Shown piece after piece: positions 37,014-47,799 of a stretch of 64,000 nt of DNA. Each line of letters begins with the position of its first letter. Position 1 is the first letter of the stretch. Source of the DNA: Stenopsyche tienmushanensis. Taxonomy: Eukaryota > Arthropoda > Insecta > Trichoptera > Stenopsychidae. Where the stretch lies: contig WACJ01000187.1 of assembly GCA_008973525.1 (NCBI GenBank), forward strand, positions 1-64,000, given 5' to 3'. The notes beneath the pieces were generated by a model. It made no database searches. It saw only the letters and a list, made by a program, of their open reading frames with translations, and had not been told where the DNA came from. The position numbers were made by a program, and so were the translations under genes.

Positions 37014-39388
37014 GGCACTTTTATTAAATCTCACATAAAATACTGTTGTTAAGTCCCTCGATTGAAATTTGTATGTAATAGAAGATTATTTCAATTTATC
37101 GTCAATTTAAAATTGATGTCTCCATTTCAGTGTACGTTATTAGTATGCCATTGAGATTCGATATATATCATACAAATTTAATTAAAAGTGGTTTTTTGAT
37201 CTTATTTCTCGGTTTTACTTTCTTTTCCGTGCACCCCGTCGATATTGCCCATATCTATTAGTCTTATAATGGCGATTATACACCTTTCTCGTACAAGATC
37301 TACAAAAGTGAAAGATCTAGTTCTTACAACCGGTCGGATTCGTGTTTCTCAACATTTTATATTGTTTTAGATGATTTCATATAATATTTGTGAAAATGTT
37401 TTCGATCCAGCATTACGTAAATGCATTCTGCGCCTAAGAACGGCGATAATTGTAAACGCTGTAAAGCTATCGATCCGACTTGTATGAGATCACGATTCAA
37501 GAAATATTTGATGATTAAATGCGATGAATTGTATTTAATGCTATATTATATTTAGACATGGTTTCCCCTTTTAGCGTATACCTTATATCAATATTTTTTA
37601 AATTAGTATCATGTAACAAAATTAAGGATTTTTAAAGTTAATGATATTAATCGTCCTCTCCTCTCTTAGGTAAACGTATTCTTATATAAAACATCTCCAT
37701 TGTTGGAGATCACTGCACTGAATTCAATGGACCAGACTATCAGATGTGTTGGCTGTAAGTGATTTTAATTATAACAGCCGTATTTCCTATTGAAGCAGCA
37801 GGAACAGAACATGTAAATTACACGCATTGGCAACCACATAACAAATTGTTGCCTCCGCATAATGGCGCTCAATAAATTATGATGTTTGTTTCAACGGATG
37901 GAAAATCTCATCGTTAGGAGAGAAATTGAAAAAGAGATCAATACAAAGTCCAGATAAGATTGCGCAATGCGAGTGTTATATAAAACAAGGGTCAAAATAT
38001 GAAAAATGTATTTTCAATAAACACTTTCCTCGTCGTTACCCAACGTGAATTCTTTGACAAATTTAGATATGATCTCAGAAAAATTGGTACAATTGACGCC
38101 TTTATTCGTACGTGATTATTTTGAAAATGATAGGCTACGAAGCGTTATGACTTCAGTCGTATAATCACGAGAATTGGATATTGTATGATCACGATTTTGG
38201 ATGTATGTATATAATTTTGGTAGCTATGCACCCAATAGATGCATTTACACTACATACAAATATAAATTATACAAATTGTTCATCAGCTTTATCAAGTTGT
38301 TCTTAATCAATTTTACTGGCAGATCTTATCGGTAAGAATAAATCCTATTCTGCAAAATTAGCACAAGAACAAATAATGGGGCTAGTTTTAAAGTTCTTCT
38401 CCATCTACTATATTTTTCAGATTTTTCACTATCTGATTATAATTTATTTAGATACTACAACATAAGTACAATAAGAAATCAATTCGACACATTAAAAAAA
38501 AATACCTTATAGATTAAAAATTACCGGGACTGAGAACATTGATTTTGCAATCGACAAAAACAATTAGCTGCTTTCCAATCCCCATAAATATAAATTTCCA
38601 TTTCATATTTTTTTGTGTTCCATAATATGGTATAATAGCAGTTTTTACTGTCATCTTTGGTATATTTGTATATTGGAAAATATTAAACGTAGCTTGTGTC
38701 TTAGAAATTTATAACGTCAACCTCTTTACCCTTCGGCTATCCACATGGGCGGTAATGGCATCTTATTTTAGCTGTACAAAACAATTACAGTATAATAAAC
38801 ATATTTGATTTATGATCTTCTAATGACAAATAAATTGTAGCTTATTTTTTATGGACAAGTTAATGCATTACAAAACAATATAAATGTCATCGACACATGG
38901 CTTTCAAAGCGTTCTTAGTTCATCAAGCATTACTGAAAATGTTCAATTTTTCCAGAATTTTTAAAAATTTAAATCAATCGAAGAGATTGCTTTCTAAATA
39001 TTCGTTAAAAATACCTGCCTGATGGTATTCCATGTATCCGTGATTAAATTCATAATAAACTCGATTATAACAAGCACTAAGGACCTAATGCAAATTGCTG
39101 CCGTTACCTTCGCCGCTGCGACAATCTCCGAATGTCACCTTATTCAATCGCAGAGACCGCACTGGGAGGTCTTTCGATGCACCAGACGCTCCGTACTATT
39201 CTCGATAATGATCCCGGTGCTAATGAACGAGGGATGCTTTTGAAAAAGTGGTTGCAGTTCTTGATCCTCGACGGCAATCCATTTCCCCGGGAACGACATT
39301 AAAAAATAGGGCTAAAACGTCAGAAAAGAAAGACAATTAAAATATTGACTTCTCTAATAAATCATTTTATTACTCTTTCGATACTTGT
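37014..39388. other. AT-rich spacer
   Basis: No supported gene or bounded repeat. An open frame at 39022-39243 (+) has no family resemblance. Confidence 0.4.
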
Positions 39389-40650
39389 TTCCTGTGGGAT
39401 CTTACATAAGACACCCTAGGGGCTGACGGCCCCTGGGTAGTGTCAGATTCTTACTGACTAAACCCCTCCCTTGTCCTTCTCTGTCCCCCTGGTATTGTTT
39501 ATCACATTGCTTCTAGTGTTGGAGACTCGCTCTGCGTCTCTCTCTGTCACTGCCCTCTTTGGCGGTCATCACTTCCTCTACAAATACCCACCAAAGGTCC
39601 CAGTTCTCCTTGCTCATCATCATACTTTGGACCATTTCTTCGACGTTGAGCTCAACTACCCCGAATGCTTGTTTCAGCGTGTTTCTCCGGAACGTCCAAG
39701 CCTCACAGTCATCAATGTGTGTTGCGCATCGTCGACGTCCGCTCGTCAATAGTGACACGCCACGGTTAGCTCGTTGCCTATCCACTTCAAGTATGCTCCA
39801 TCAGCACTTATGTCAGACGGAAGATCGTCTTTCCTTCTTTCCAGGCCCTTCACCGACTTATGACCGGTATTTCTTTACTGGACAAATTCAATTTCTGTTG
39901 CCAGGCTTCTCTTAGTTTAAGTCCAAGGCTCTCTTCTTTGCCTGTTTGCCTGAAGGTGTATCGGGGAGATTCTAGCGATCATGAGTACCGCGTCTTCAGA
40001 TATTGTTCTGTACGCCGCTGGACCCCTGCCAGCTTCTTCTTGTTACTTTAATATCTGAGCGCCTCATGCCACATAGGGCCTTCGTACAAATGGATTAAGT
40101 ATATGACTTAATTTATAATTCTTCTTCTGCACGGTTTCAGCCCTCCGATATTAGATACGAACCATCAAATTTCGCTGGCTACCCTTTGCGCCTTCTGCGC
40201 AGATACTTCTATATGCTTCCTGAAGGATAGCTTGCAGTCGATGATGATCCAGAAGTATAGTAACGTTTTACTGTACTCAACCTCGTGTCCATCGACAACA
40301 AGTTTATTTACCCTCGGTCTTCTCCGTCTGCTGCAGACCATTGCTTCTGTCCTCTCTGCCGCCAGCTGCAGGTGATTTTTTTGCATCCATGCATGATTAT
40401 GGCAGCTTCTTTAGGCATCTTGGTGGTCAACAGACTGTTGTAAACGATGTTCCACAGAGTAGGTCCCAGTACCGAGCCCAGCTTTAGTTTTCTTGTTATG
40501 CGCGTGTCGTTGTAATACATACGATCCTTGAAATAATTTCTAACGAGCTCAACTGCATTCTCTCCCTTTCGATACTGGCGACGATCAGAAGACACACAGC
40601 TTCCATACAAAACGGAGATCAGTGCATGGATCAAATGTATGCACAACTTT
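39389..40650 (-). mobile_element. R1-clade LINE, copy B, with RT and C-terminal blocks
   Basis: Minus-strand frames give ENAVELVRNYFKDRMYYN, then KLGSVLGPTLWNIVYNSLL (the GxVLGPxLWN motif 4 region of R1-clade reverse transcriptases), MQKNHLQLAAERTEAMVCSR, EVEYSKTLLYFWIIIDCKLS, and a C-terminal block with RRRCATHIDDCEAW ending KEGSDRERRRASLQH. The last block keeps the Cys/His cluster and the ENW ... EEVM ... KE ... ER ending of the R1 clade. The catalytic FADD box is lost in a deletion near 40390, and frameshifts are frequent. The 3' end shares the GGGTGTCTTAT stem-loop with copy A. The 5' limit is uncertain. Confidence 0.83.
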
Positions 40651-42240
40651 CAAACTCTACTCTGATTGTACTCCAACGAATTTTACGAACTCTTTGCACC
40701 GACACTTCATGGAGATACCAAACCTGCCCAAAAAATCTTCCTCTATGTTGTGGAATTTTCTTTTCATATTTTCATAATTAATACATTTTTTGTTAACTAT
40801 TTTTCAATTAATTTTTCTTTTGGATTTTTTTTTGTAAACTGTTTAATTTTGCAATCTTGTAACCTGTGTAATTATTTTTTGTAACCTTATAAACCCTTTT
40901 TGTGTAATTTTGTAAATGTATACCATTTGTGCAATTTTCGCAAATTATAAGCCATAGAATCACCCCAAATATGCAAATTGAATATAATACAATAAAAATA
41001 GAATACGATCCTCGACAAAAATAAAAATGTTGAGAACAAGTGCTCTCGGCTCCCATTACTCTAATAAAATAATATGAGACACAATGACCGACCTCCCATT
41101 GTGTGTTTTAGGGATGGTTTAAATTTTCATGAATTGCGTCGATAGTCAGTTTTACGAGACGACACAAGCAGAATCTGATTGTACGCCAAAGCGTTAACAT
41201 GCTGGTTATAAGCGTGAATTACGCATTTTTCCTTGTATAATAGTATAACAATCAATTAAAAAGTTTAACCAATTTAAATCGGACATTTATTTTATTATAT
41301 TACATTTGCAGATTCTATAACCATTGCCTTGGTTGACTTATCATCACTGGTAATATTTATTTACATCGATTTTTTGTCATACTTAACATACATAATACAT
41401 ATCTCAATGGCCGTTGAAATTTCTCTTCCGATCCATACAGCACTTTGATGTGTAATTACAATTTTGTATTTGTAAAATAACTAACGACCGGACGTAGTCA
41501 TGTTTATTGAATCCATTGAAATATTCGCTCTCAAAACCATCCTTACAGGTGGAGCCATTTGGTAAAAAATCTAAATGTTTAATGGCCTCTTCAACGTGTC
41601 CATCATACCAATTATCCGAGAATGATGAGCGACAAGAAAATTGCTACTTTTACATTTCATAAAGTCTTATTTTAGAATATAAAATACACTACGAACACAT
41701 CGAGCGATTTAGATTCTTCAAATATGTGAGCATTCGATTGCCTGGGAGATTTACGTGTTAATCATGGAAAACCAATGATAAATTATGACTCGAATCTTAA
41801 GCATTTGATCGATCGACTTTCATCGATTTTTTTCGTACATTTGATTAGAAATTGAGAGACGTAATATTTCTTTGAATGATTTCATGCACGTGACTTAGAT
41901 TCGAGTGTACCAGTGAGAAAATGGTCTTCATAAATAACATAATGAAAATAAAATAGCGTTTTTAAGTGCACCATATAAACTGTTACATCTAGCATTTATT
42001 ACTATAATTATAACAGCGAACGTCCAAAGATAAATCATATGAGGCGTTTCAAACATTTAGTCATAAAGTCTCCTCATTATGTTGCATAGTGGATGTAAAG
42101 CACTTTTCTTAATAATCGAATGCCTTTCTCAAACAAACACCGTAAACGGAAATGATTTACAATCTATTATCGATGAATTGGGATTTGAGCCATATAATTG
42201 TGTGGTAAGACACAAATATTTGCTGATTTATATCGATTAA
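40651..42240. other. spacer with degenerate TTTTGTAA-type repeats
   Basis: From about 40780 to 40960 the words TTTTGTAA, GTGTAATT and TTTTTGTAA recur imperfectly, as in LINE 3' tails, but no bounded element was proved. Otherwise AT-rich with no supported gene. Confidence 0.35.
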
Positions 42241-42290
42241 TATCGGGTTGCTGCAAAAGTGATTATGGTATTTTGTGCAATTTCATATTG
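42241..42290. repeat. mariner-type terminal repeat fragment
   Basis: TATCGGGTTGCTGCAAAAG then TGATTATGGTATTTTGTGCA closely resembles the GGTTGGTGCAAAAGTAATTGCGG end of irritans/MADE1-type mariners. A mariner transposase relic on the minus strand lies about 650 bp to the right, so it may be that element's 3' end. Confidence 0.5.
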
Positions 42291-42936
42291 TAACTCCTCC
42301 AAATTTTCATTAGACGCTTGAGGAAGAAATTAAAAATAAGTAAGCCATTATAAATCAAGGTATTTCAGTTAATTCAAAAAAAATTGCACTCATTTAACAT
42401 GGATAACCACTATTCTGACCGCATTAATCAAATTCGACATGACCTATATTATAAGACACATTTATAATTTTTCATTTCAACTAAATTGATTACAGTATCT
42501 TTATATAAATTCAACGATAATCAACTGAAAATCATTGCATAACAGATCCGATATGATTTAGTGCATATGAAAATTATTTTGACTTTACATGATCTTTTAA
42601 TTGATCGTATGTGTATATATTTTTGATCAACAAGGCTAGTGAAATGATTTATATCGAGTTTAATATTGAGCTTTGAATATTTTCCCACACTGATTAAATA
42701 GAAAAAAATATCATGATATGTCAAAAGAAATAGAAACGCAACCCGTTTGAAATTAGTGATCTATTAATTCAACAAATGCACTTTAAATGCAATATTCACG
42801 TATTAGTAATCTGCAACATATTTAGCAAAGGCTTTAAAATACCTGTTTACAGGATCGGTAATTTGTCAAGCGAAAATAGCTAAATTGTAATGGATAACAA
42901 AGGTACCAGAGAGCCACATATATTAAATGTTTCGAA

Positions 42937-43400
42937 AAATCCTTGCCGATTGTTAAATTTTTTGTTCACTTTATCCAATTGCTGACAATACACATTTGCA
43001 GCTATAATTACGCCAGGTTTCATAAATTCATAATGGATAGTTCCTTGAATATCCCACCAAACGCACAAAAGAATCTTGCGAGTCGTCAATCCAGGCTTCG
43101 GAATCGGAAATGTTGTTTGTCTTATCCATTGACATTTACGACTTTTGTTGTCATAAACAACCAAAAGCGCAAAAAAAGGATGATTTTTTTATCATGACAA
43201 CAAAACTTTGCACGTGTTTCGTCGCTTTCCTTTGTTATCGTCAGACAGTTCGTGCGGCATCCAAACTCCTATTCGCTTCGTCTTCCCGGTTCATTTTAAA
43301 TGCTCCTGAGCCATCGACCACAATATGTATCCTCTGTAATAATTCGAAATTAATCGAGGATATGTTTCCACTAGTTTTTGAGCCCTCAACAAAAATAACA
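42937..43400 (-). pseudogene. mariner transposase relic, minus strand
   Basis: Reading down the minus strand: an HTH-like block (SSINFELLQRIHIVV), EHLK-stop-TGKTKRIGVWMPHEL, SDDNKGKRRNTCKVLLS, then in another frame VVYDNKSRKCQWIRQ, PIPKPGLTTRKILLCVWWD, and IHYEFMKPGVIIAANVYCQQL. The WVPHEL, YDN..R..QW and WWD blocks are hallmarks of mariner transposases. The last catalytic region (HDNARPH to the third Asp) is missing. Confidence 0.85.
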
Positions 43401-43497
43401 TTATTTAACTCGTCAATATTACTGAACTGTTCTTAATAAAACTTACAGAGATGCTGTTTTCACTATGTCTGGACACAAGCTGAGCTCAAATAGACGT

Positions 43498-44070
43498 CGC
43501 ACAAAAAAAACTATGACTTACATAGAAAAAGTAAAGATACGTTCCATGAGTTTAAAAAACCGCATAACTTTGAAGCAGCTATATAAAATATATCCAAAAT
43601 CGCATAAAAAAAGTTAATAAAAAACGGGAAAATAATAAGGCAATTAAAAAATAACATTTTTGGTAACATTTAAAGGAAGTCTTGCATCATTGCTAAAATT
43701 TTAAGGATTCTGACATCTGATATCTCTAATGCCAGACATCCCAGTGTTAATTTCATCATTTTTCTGTGTAGATTTTCTCTTTCCAACAATAAAATTCATA
43801 ATTAGTAAAAATGTCACTATAGTTCCTAACTAAATATATATATATTACAAAATAAAGACTGTTTAAAAAAAAGTTCAGTCATTTTTAGTTTTTTTTTTTT
43901 TTAATAGTTAAAAAATACATTTTAACATAAATGTGGAATAATAGAGGGTTATATAGAAAAGATTTGTACCCAGTTTGAAGTAAATTAATAATTTAAAACT
44001 TGAGATATAATGTCAACCTTGTTAAAAAAAACCGCATAACTTCGAAATCGCACAAAAAAAGGTTTCAGTG
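43498..44070. mobile_element. second copy of the TA-flanked element
   Basis: Shares CGCACAAAAAAA, ACTATGACTTACATAG, CCGCATAACTTTGAAG and ATAAAATATATCCAAAAT with 16385-17200, in the same order and orientation. Its right end CGCACAAAAAAAGGTTTCAGTG is followed by TA; the left terminal repeat is degraded. It is about 240 bp shorter, mainly by loss near the right end. Confidence 0.78.
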
Positions 44071-44219
44071 TATATGTTATGGATTTTTGGGGGGAAAAAA
44101 GTTCGAGATTTTTTATTTAAGCTGTATCTCATAAACTCATAAATTATAAGGCTGCTTGAAGTGAAATTAAATTGGAGTTTAAGTTCGAAGAGCCGCGAAT
44201 ACCTGTATCTATATAATAT

Positions 44220-44500
44220 TGGTTTCAGAAATTTAAATCGGACAGTATAAGCTTAAGGAATCAACCAAGAAGTGCGAATTTTGATAATGATGCACTAAAA
44301 TCCCTAATCGAGTTAGACCTACGACAATCGAGGAGTTATTGCAAGGACTGGGATTCCCATGGATCATTATGCAAACATATTTAAAACTCATCGGAAAAAC
44401 GAATAGGATGGATGCTTTGGGGTAGGAGAATACCGCACACCTTAACCGAATACTACAAAAACGAGTAACAAAACACTACGACTTCTTGACAACACGTTTT
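44220..44500 (+). pseudogene. mariner transposase N-terminal relic, plus strand
   Basis: Frame from 44220: WFQKFKSDSISLRNQPRSAN then FDNDALKSLIELDLRQS, the WF.KF.SGD.SL.D.PRSGRP ... DDDAL..L.E.DPRQT block of mariner DNA-binding domains. After frame changes, LKLIGKTNRMDAL and RIPHTLTEYYKN look like the linker and WVPHEL region. The catalytic domain is absent. Orientation is opposite to the relic at 42937. Confidence 0.78.
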
Positions 44501-46338
44501 GTACATATGATAAGAAATGCGGGGAATCATCCATAATAAATGATTGAAAATAAATAAAAGTTTGTTGTCAACAATTTGAAGTTTTACATCAAAAATTAAA
44601 CGATAAACGTCCCTATTTATTCGACAAAAAGAAGACGAATCTGCTTCGTGATAATAAATGCTGTTGTATTGCTAACAGCGATATTAATAACTAAAATAGA
44701 TAACACTTGATCTGATGAATCTTATTGAATTAAGAAACACAATATCTTCTTTGAATTTATCGTCTGGGTGGCTTTCAGTTGTAATAGAAATCTATTGATT
44801 TCCTTGTTCAAGCTTTGATCTAATTATTATGATGCAATACATTAAAACAGCGAACTTCACGAATGTGGGAGGTACCATCAAATAATCTATAGTAAAACGA
44901 GTATGCTTACAACAGCTTTCATTTCCCACACACATAAATGATTTCCTAATTGATGACAGCTGAAAAACACTTACGCATATTTATGATCTGTAAAATCACT
45001 AATATTTTACATAACGCCATAAAAAATAACATAGTTTACATTTAATAAACAGGTTTCGAAATTGCATACCATAAGACGGCCGATATTACGAAGGAAATCC
45101 CGATGGTGCAATCTTTGTAACATCCTTCCAAATTTTCCCACAGGATATTCATAATTCTATGCTGCACATATGGCTTTACAATGCATCCTCAGCTATTACC
45201 TACTTTCTAAATTATTTTAATCAACTTTAGATAACAAAACGAGTGGTGTTTTAGAAGTATTATTTTAGACTTCCGTGCAAACAGTACTTGGAAGAAAAGC
45301 GCGTGAGTTAGGTAATAAATTAATGGATGGCGTGGTCCAAAACAATTATCTAGATCGAATTGGACCAACTAATGGTGTACAGGTCTATATTTCATTTCGT
45401 ATTTATTTCAACCTAAATTAGCCAATTATATACAGACCACTGTTTAGCAATGGTCCAAATTACCATCAGGTGAAGATGAGCATAATCGATAGCCCATCCT
45501 TATTGATTGAAAAATAATAAGAGTTTCGCAATAGCAACGCATTCTCAATTCTGCTCTTCTTTTGAGCTCCAGATCGCTAATGGCACTATTAAGCGATAAG
45601 CCTTTAGAACAGACCAAAATAATAGCTGACGTCAGATTTTATCAAATTTATTAATCCAGTCGATTTTTTTAAATTGGATTAAAACACAATCAATCAAACA
45701 CTTCCGGCTTTATAAGACCAATTTGTCGTAGAGTCGTGACTACACATGAGAACTCTTTTCACCTAACTGGTGATATTAAATAGTCGTTTTTCAAAGTTGA
45801 TGTGCCCAAATTGATATCATTTTCTCAAATGAAAGCTTATGTCATCCATCAGAATCAAGTGCTGTAAATATTAAAACGAATTAAGGAGGATACCGTGATT
45901 ATTCGATCGCGCAAGTTTTTTTGTGACATTCCCAAACTCAAAGCCCCATTTAACGAATATTTCCAGGTAACCTTTGTATTACACAATATTCCTACAACAT
46001 AAATATATAAGATAATCGATGCGATATTTACATCATTACATCAGGGATTCACTGTAATGGATTCTGAATAAAATTGTCGATAAATACAACGAAACTTTGG
46101 AGATATATAAATATTTTTATTATCTTGTTCTTAATTTCGTAAGAACAAGATAATTTAAATTGAATGCGTGTTGAAAATAGCCCCTCATACCGTCTTGGAT
46201 TCAGACAAAAATGGCAACAAACCCGTGGAAAAGCCTCGTCTATACTGGGATGATCAGATACACATATTCCTGTAATAGCATTGTCTTTCCGTGTAATGGT
46301 AAAACCGTGTATTTCAAAGTAAGAGCATATTCTATAGA
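44501..46338. other. AT-rich spacer
   Basis: No supported gene. A palindromic CRE-like word TGACGTCA lies near 45628. One strong hairpin at 46119-46154 is listed separately. Confidence 0.4.
46119..46154. repeat. perfect 15-bp hairpin with 6-nt loop
   Basis: ATTATCTTGTTCTTA, loop ATTTCG, then TAAGAACAAGATAAT. It lies upstream of the piggyBac relic at 46339-47795. No longer pairing flanks it, which argues against a microRNA precursor. Confidence 0.85.
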
Positions 46339-46628
46339 GTCAATGAAAATGGTCTGATCAGACCCAAATTTTTTTCATCGAATTTGTTTTTGAAATCGCG
46401 TTTTTCTTCATTTTCCATAAGGAAATTTTTATTCTTTCGGGCCATAAGATATTTTATCATATTTCACATGTTGATCTGTAATTTCACTTTTGTAGTAGGA
46501 AATCATTTCGCATCATATCTTTGGAAAAATCTATATTTAGTATGATATTTTTCTTTTATTGCAGAAAATACTTGTGAACCAAATGTTTGTAAAAACCAGA
46601 TGGTGAGTCTGTGATTCAGGAAATGGAT

Positions 46629-47066
46629 ATCCCTGTAAAAAATATCCTGTATACTGGAAAAGAAGAAGGAGGCCAGAAAGCAGTCAACGTACGAAGGACG
46701 TGGGAGGACGATTATTGCTGACAACTATTTCATAACTTTCGATAGCGTGTACAACCTACAGTAGGCAGGGTTTGTTTTTGTTGGGACTATCCGCCAAAAT
46801 AAAAATGTATTCCGAAAGAAATATTGCAAAAACATCGTCGTCCAATATATTCATCCATATTCGGATTTACAGACAATGTTGCAGTTGTTTCATAAGTTCC
46901 GAAAAAATCAAAAACTATTTTCCCATTGTCAACTATCCATTATACAACCGAAGTTGTTGGAGAAGCCTAAAAGCCACAGGTAATGTTATTTTACAACAAG
47001 CACAAGGAAAGTGTTGACCTTATAGAACAGATGCTTGAGGAGTATATATACAAATGGCAGACTAAT
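46629..47066 (+). pseudogene. piggyBac transposase relic, catalytic region
   Basis: In three frames: YTGKEEGGQKAV, then RTIIADNYFITFDSVYNL-stop-AGFVFVGTIRQNK (the DNxFTS block with the second catalytic Asp and the GT.R.NK block), then VPKKSKTIFPLSTIH and KPQVMLFYNKHKESVDLIEQ, with the Asp of VDLIEQ corresponding to the third catalytic Asp. Several stops and frameshifts show it is inactive. The N-terminal region and Cys-rich domain were not found. Confidence 0.85.
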
Positions 47067-47071
47067 TGCCC

Positions 47072-47254
47072 GGTGCACACGATGCTGGTTTTCAAGCTAG
47101 TATTGGTAAACTAGGAGGGTAGTATTTCTAGTTCCGTTTTTAAACTAAAAAATAGCTTTAAAACGAGGCTAGCTCCGTTTATATAAAGATAGAGCTATTG
47201 GTTTGTTGGCTCATGGCTTGCTCTACTTGCTTGAAAACTGTTATTTTGTGCACC
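47072..47254. mobile_element. GGTGCAC-ended inverted-repeat element
   Basis: Left end GGTGCACACGATGCTGGTTT and the reverse complement of the right end GGTGCACAAAATAACAGTTT share the outer GGTGCACA and the adjoining GTTTTCAAGC. The interior has GCTAG-rich words like those around 35165-35345 and 36130-36210, where a related copy was split by LINE copy A. Confidence 0.65.
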
Positions 47255-47311
47255 AGACATAAAAGATGACAGCTTTTTTCTACAGCATGCTGAATTCTGC
47301 AACATTGGCAT

Positions 47312-47655
47312 TATAGCGTGGGCGATTTAACATCCGCGCTGATATATAGCGCTGTTAGTCTGAGCAGATTTAATTCTACAGATTAACAGCGACATCTTCC
47401 GTCTCTCTTCATGTGCAATGTGTTATTTTAACAGCGCCATCTCTGGTGGCCCTGCGGAGACATTGCATCTACATACCGACCGATCGCTTCTTGCGCATAT
47501 ACCGTTGCCGGTTGGGAAGTGACGCGCAGGAGGCGGGAGTCGAGAAGAGTCGTCGGTTAGCCTTGGCTGCGGGAGGTCGTCCTTCCTGCAGCCAGATCTC
47601 TCACTCTCTCCCTCTCTCGTGTGAATAAAAGGTTATTTAAAGAAAATAATCTTTC
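47312..47655 (+). mobile_element. LTR-like fragment, copy 3
   Basis: Collinear with 31368-31676: AACAGCGCCATCTC, GGCCCTGCGGAGA, ACCGACCGATCGCTTCTTG, GCAGCCAGATCTC, a CT-rich tract and GAATAAAAGGTTATTTAAAG. It has an extra block of about 28 bp near 47348-47376. The start is TATAGCGTGGGCGATTTAAC. Confidence 0.6.
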
Positions 47656-47799
47656 AATACTCCGATTTGTATGTAAAAAAAAACAGTGAGGAGTAATTTA
47701 ATTTTTTTCCATCAGTTTCCATATAAAATGTATGAGGGTCTAGTCAGACCACTTTCATTGACGGGAGGTAATAGGAACATTAATTGACAGAAGGGTTAA

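Larger units (their letters stand above)
46339..47795 (+). mobile_element. piggyBac relic with two later insertions
   Basis: Subterminal inverted repeats bracket it: GTCAATGAAAATGGTCTGAT at 46339-46358 and the inverse of GTCAATGAAAGTGGTCTGAC near 47765. The right terminus is CCCTTCTGTC (minus) against TTAA at 47796-47799; the left terminus has decayed, so the true start is some tens of bases left of the coordinate given. It encloses a transposase relic, a GGTGCAC repeat (47072-47254) and an LTR-like fragment (47312-47655). Confidence 0.68.

Noticed and set aside
39471..39915. Plus-strand frames of 93 and 118 codons, the first starting with a signal-like MSFSVPLVLFITLLLVLE
   Set aside because: Antisense to the well-matched C-terminal block of LINE copy B.
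46119..46154. Possible microRNA precursor
   Set aside because: Stem of 15 bp is far shorter than an animal pre-miRNA and the flanks do not pair.
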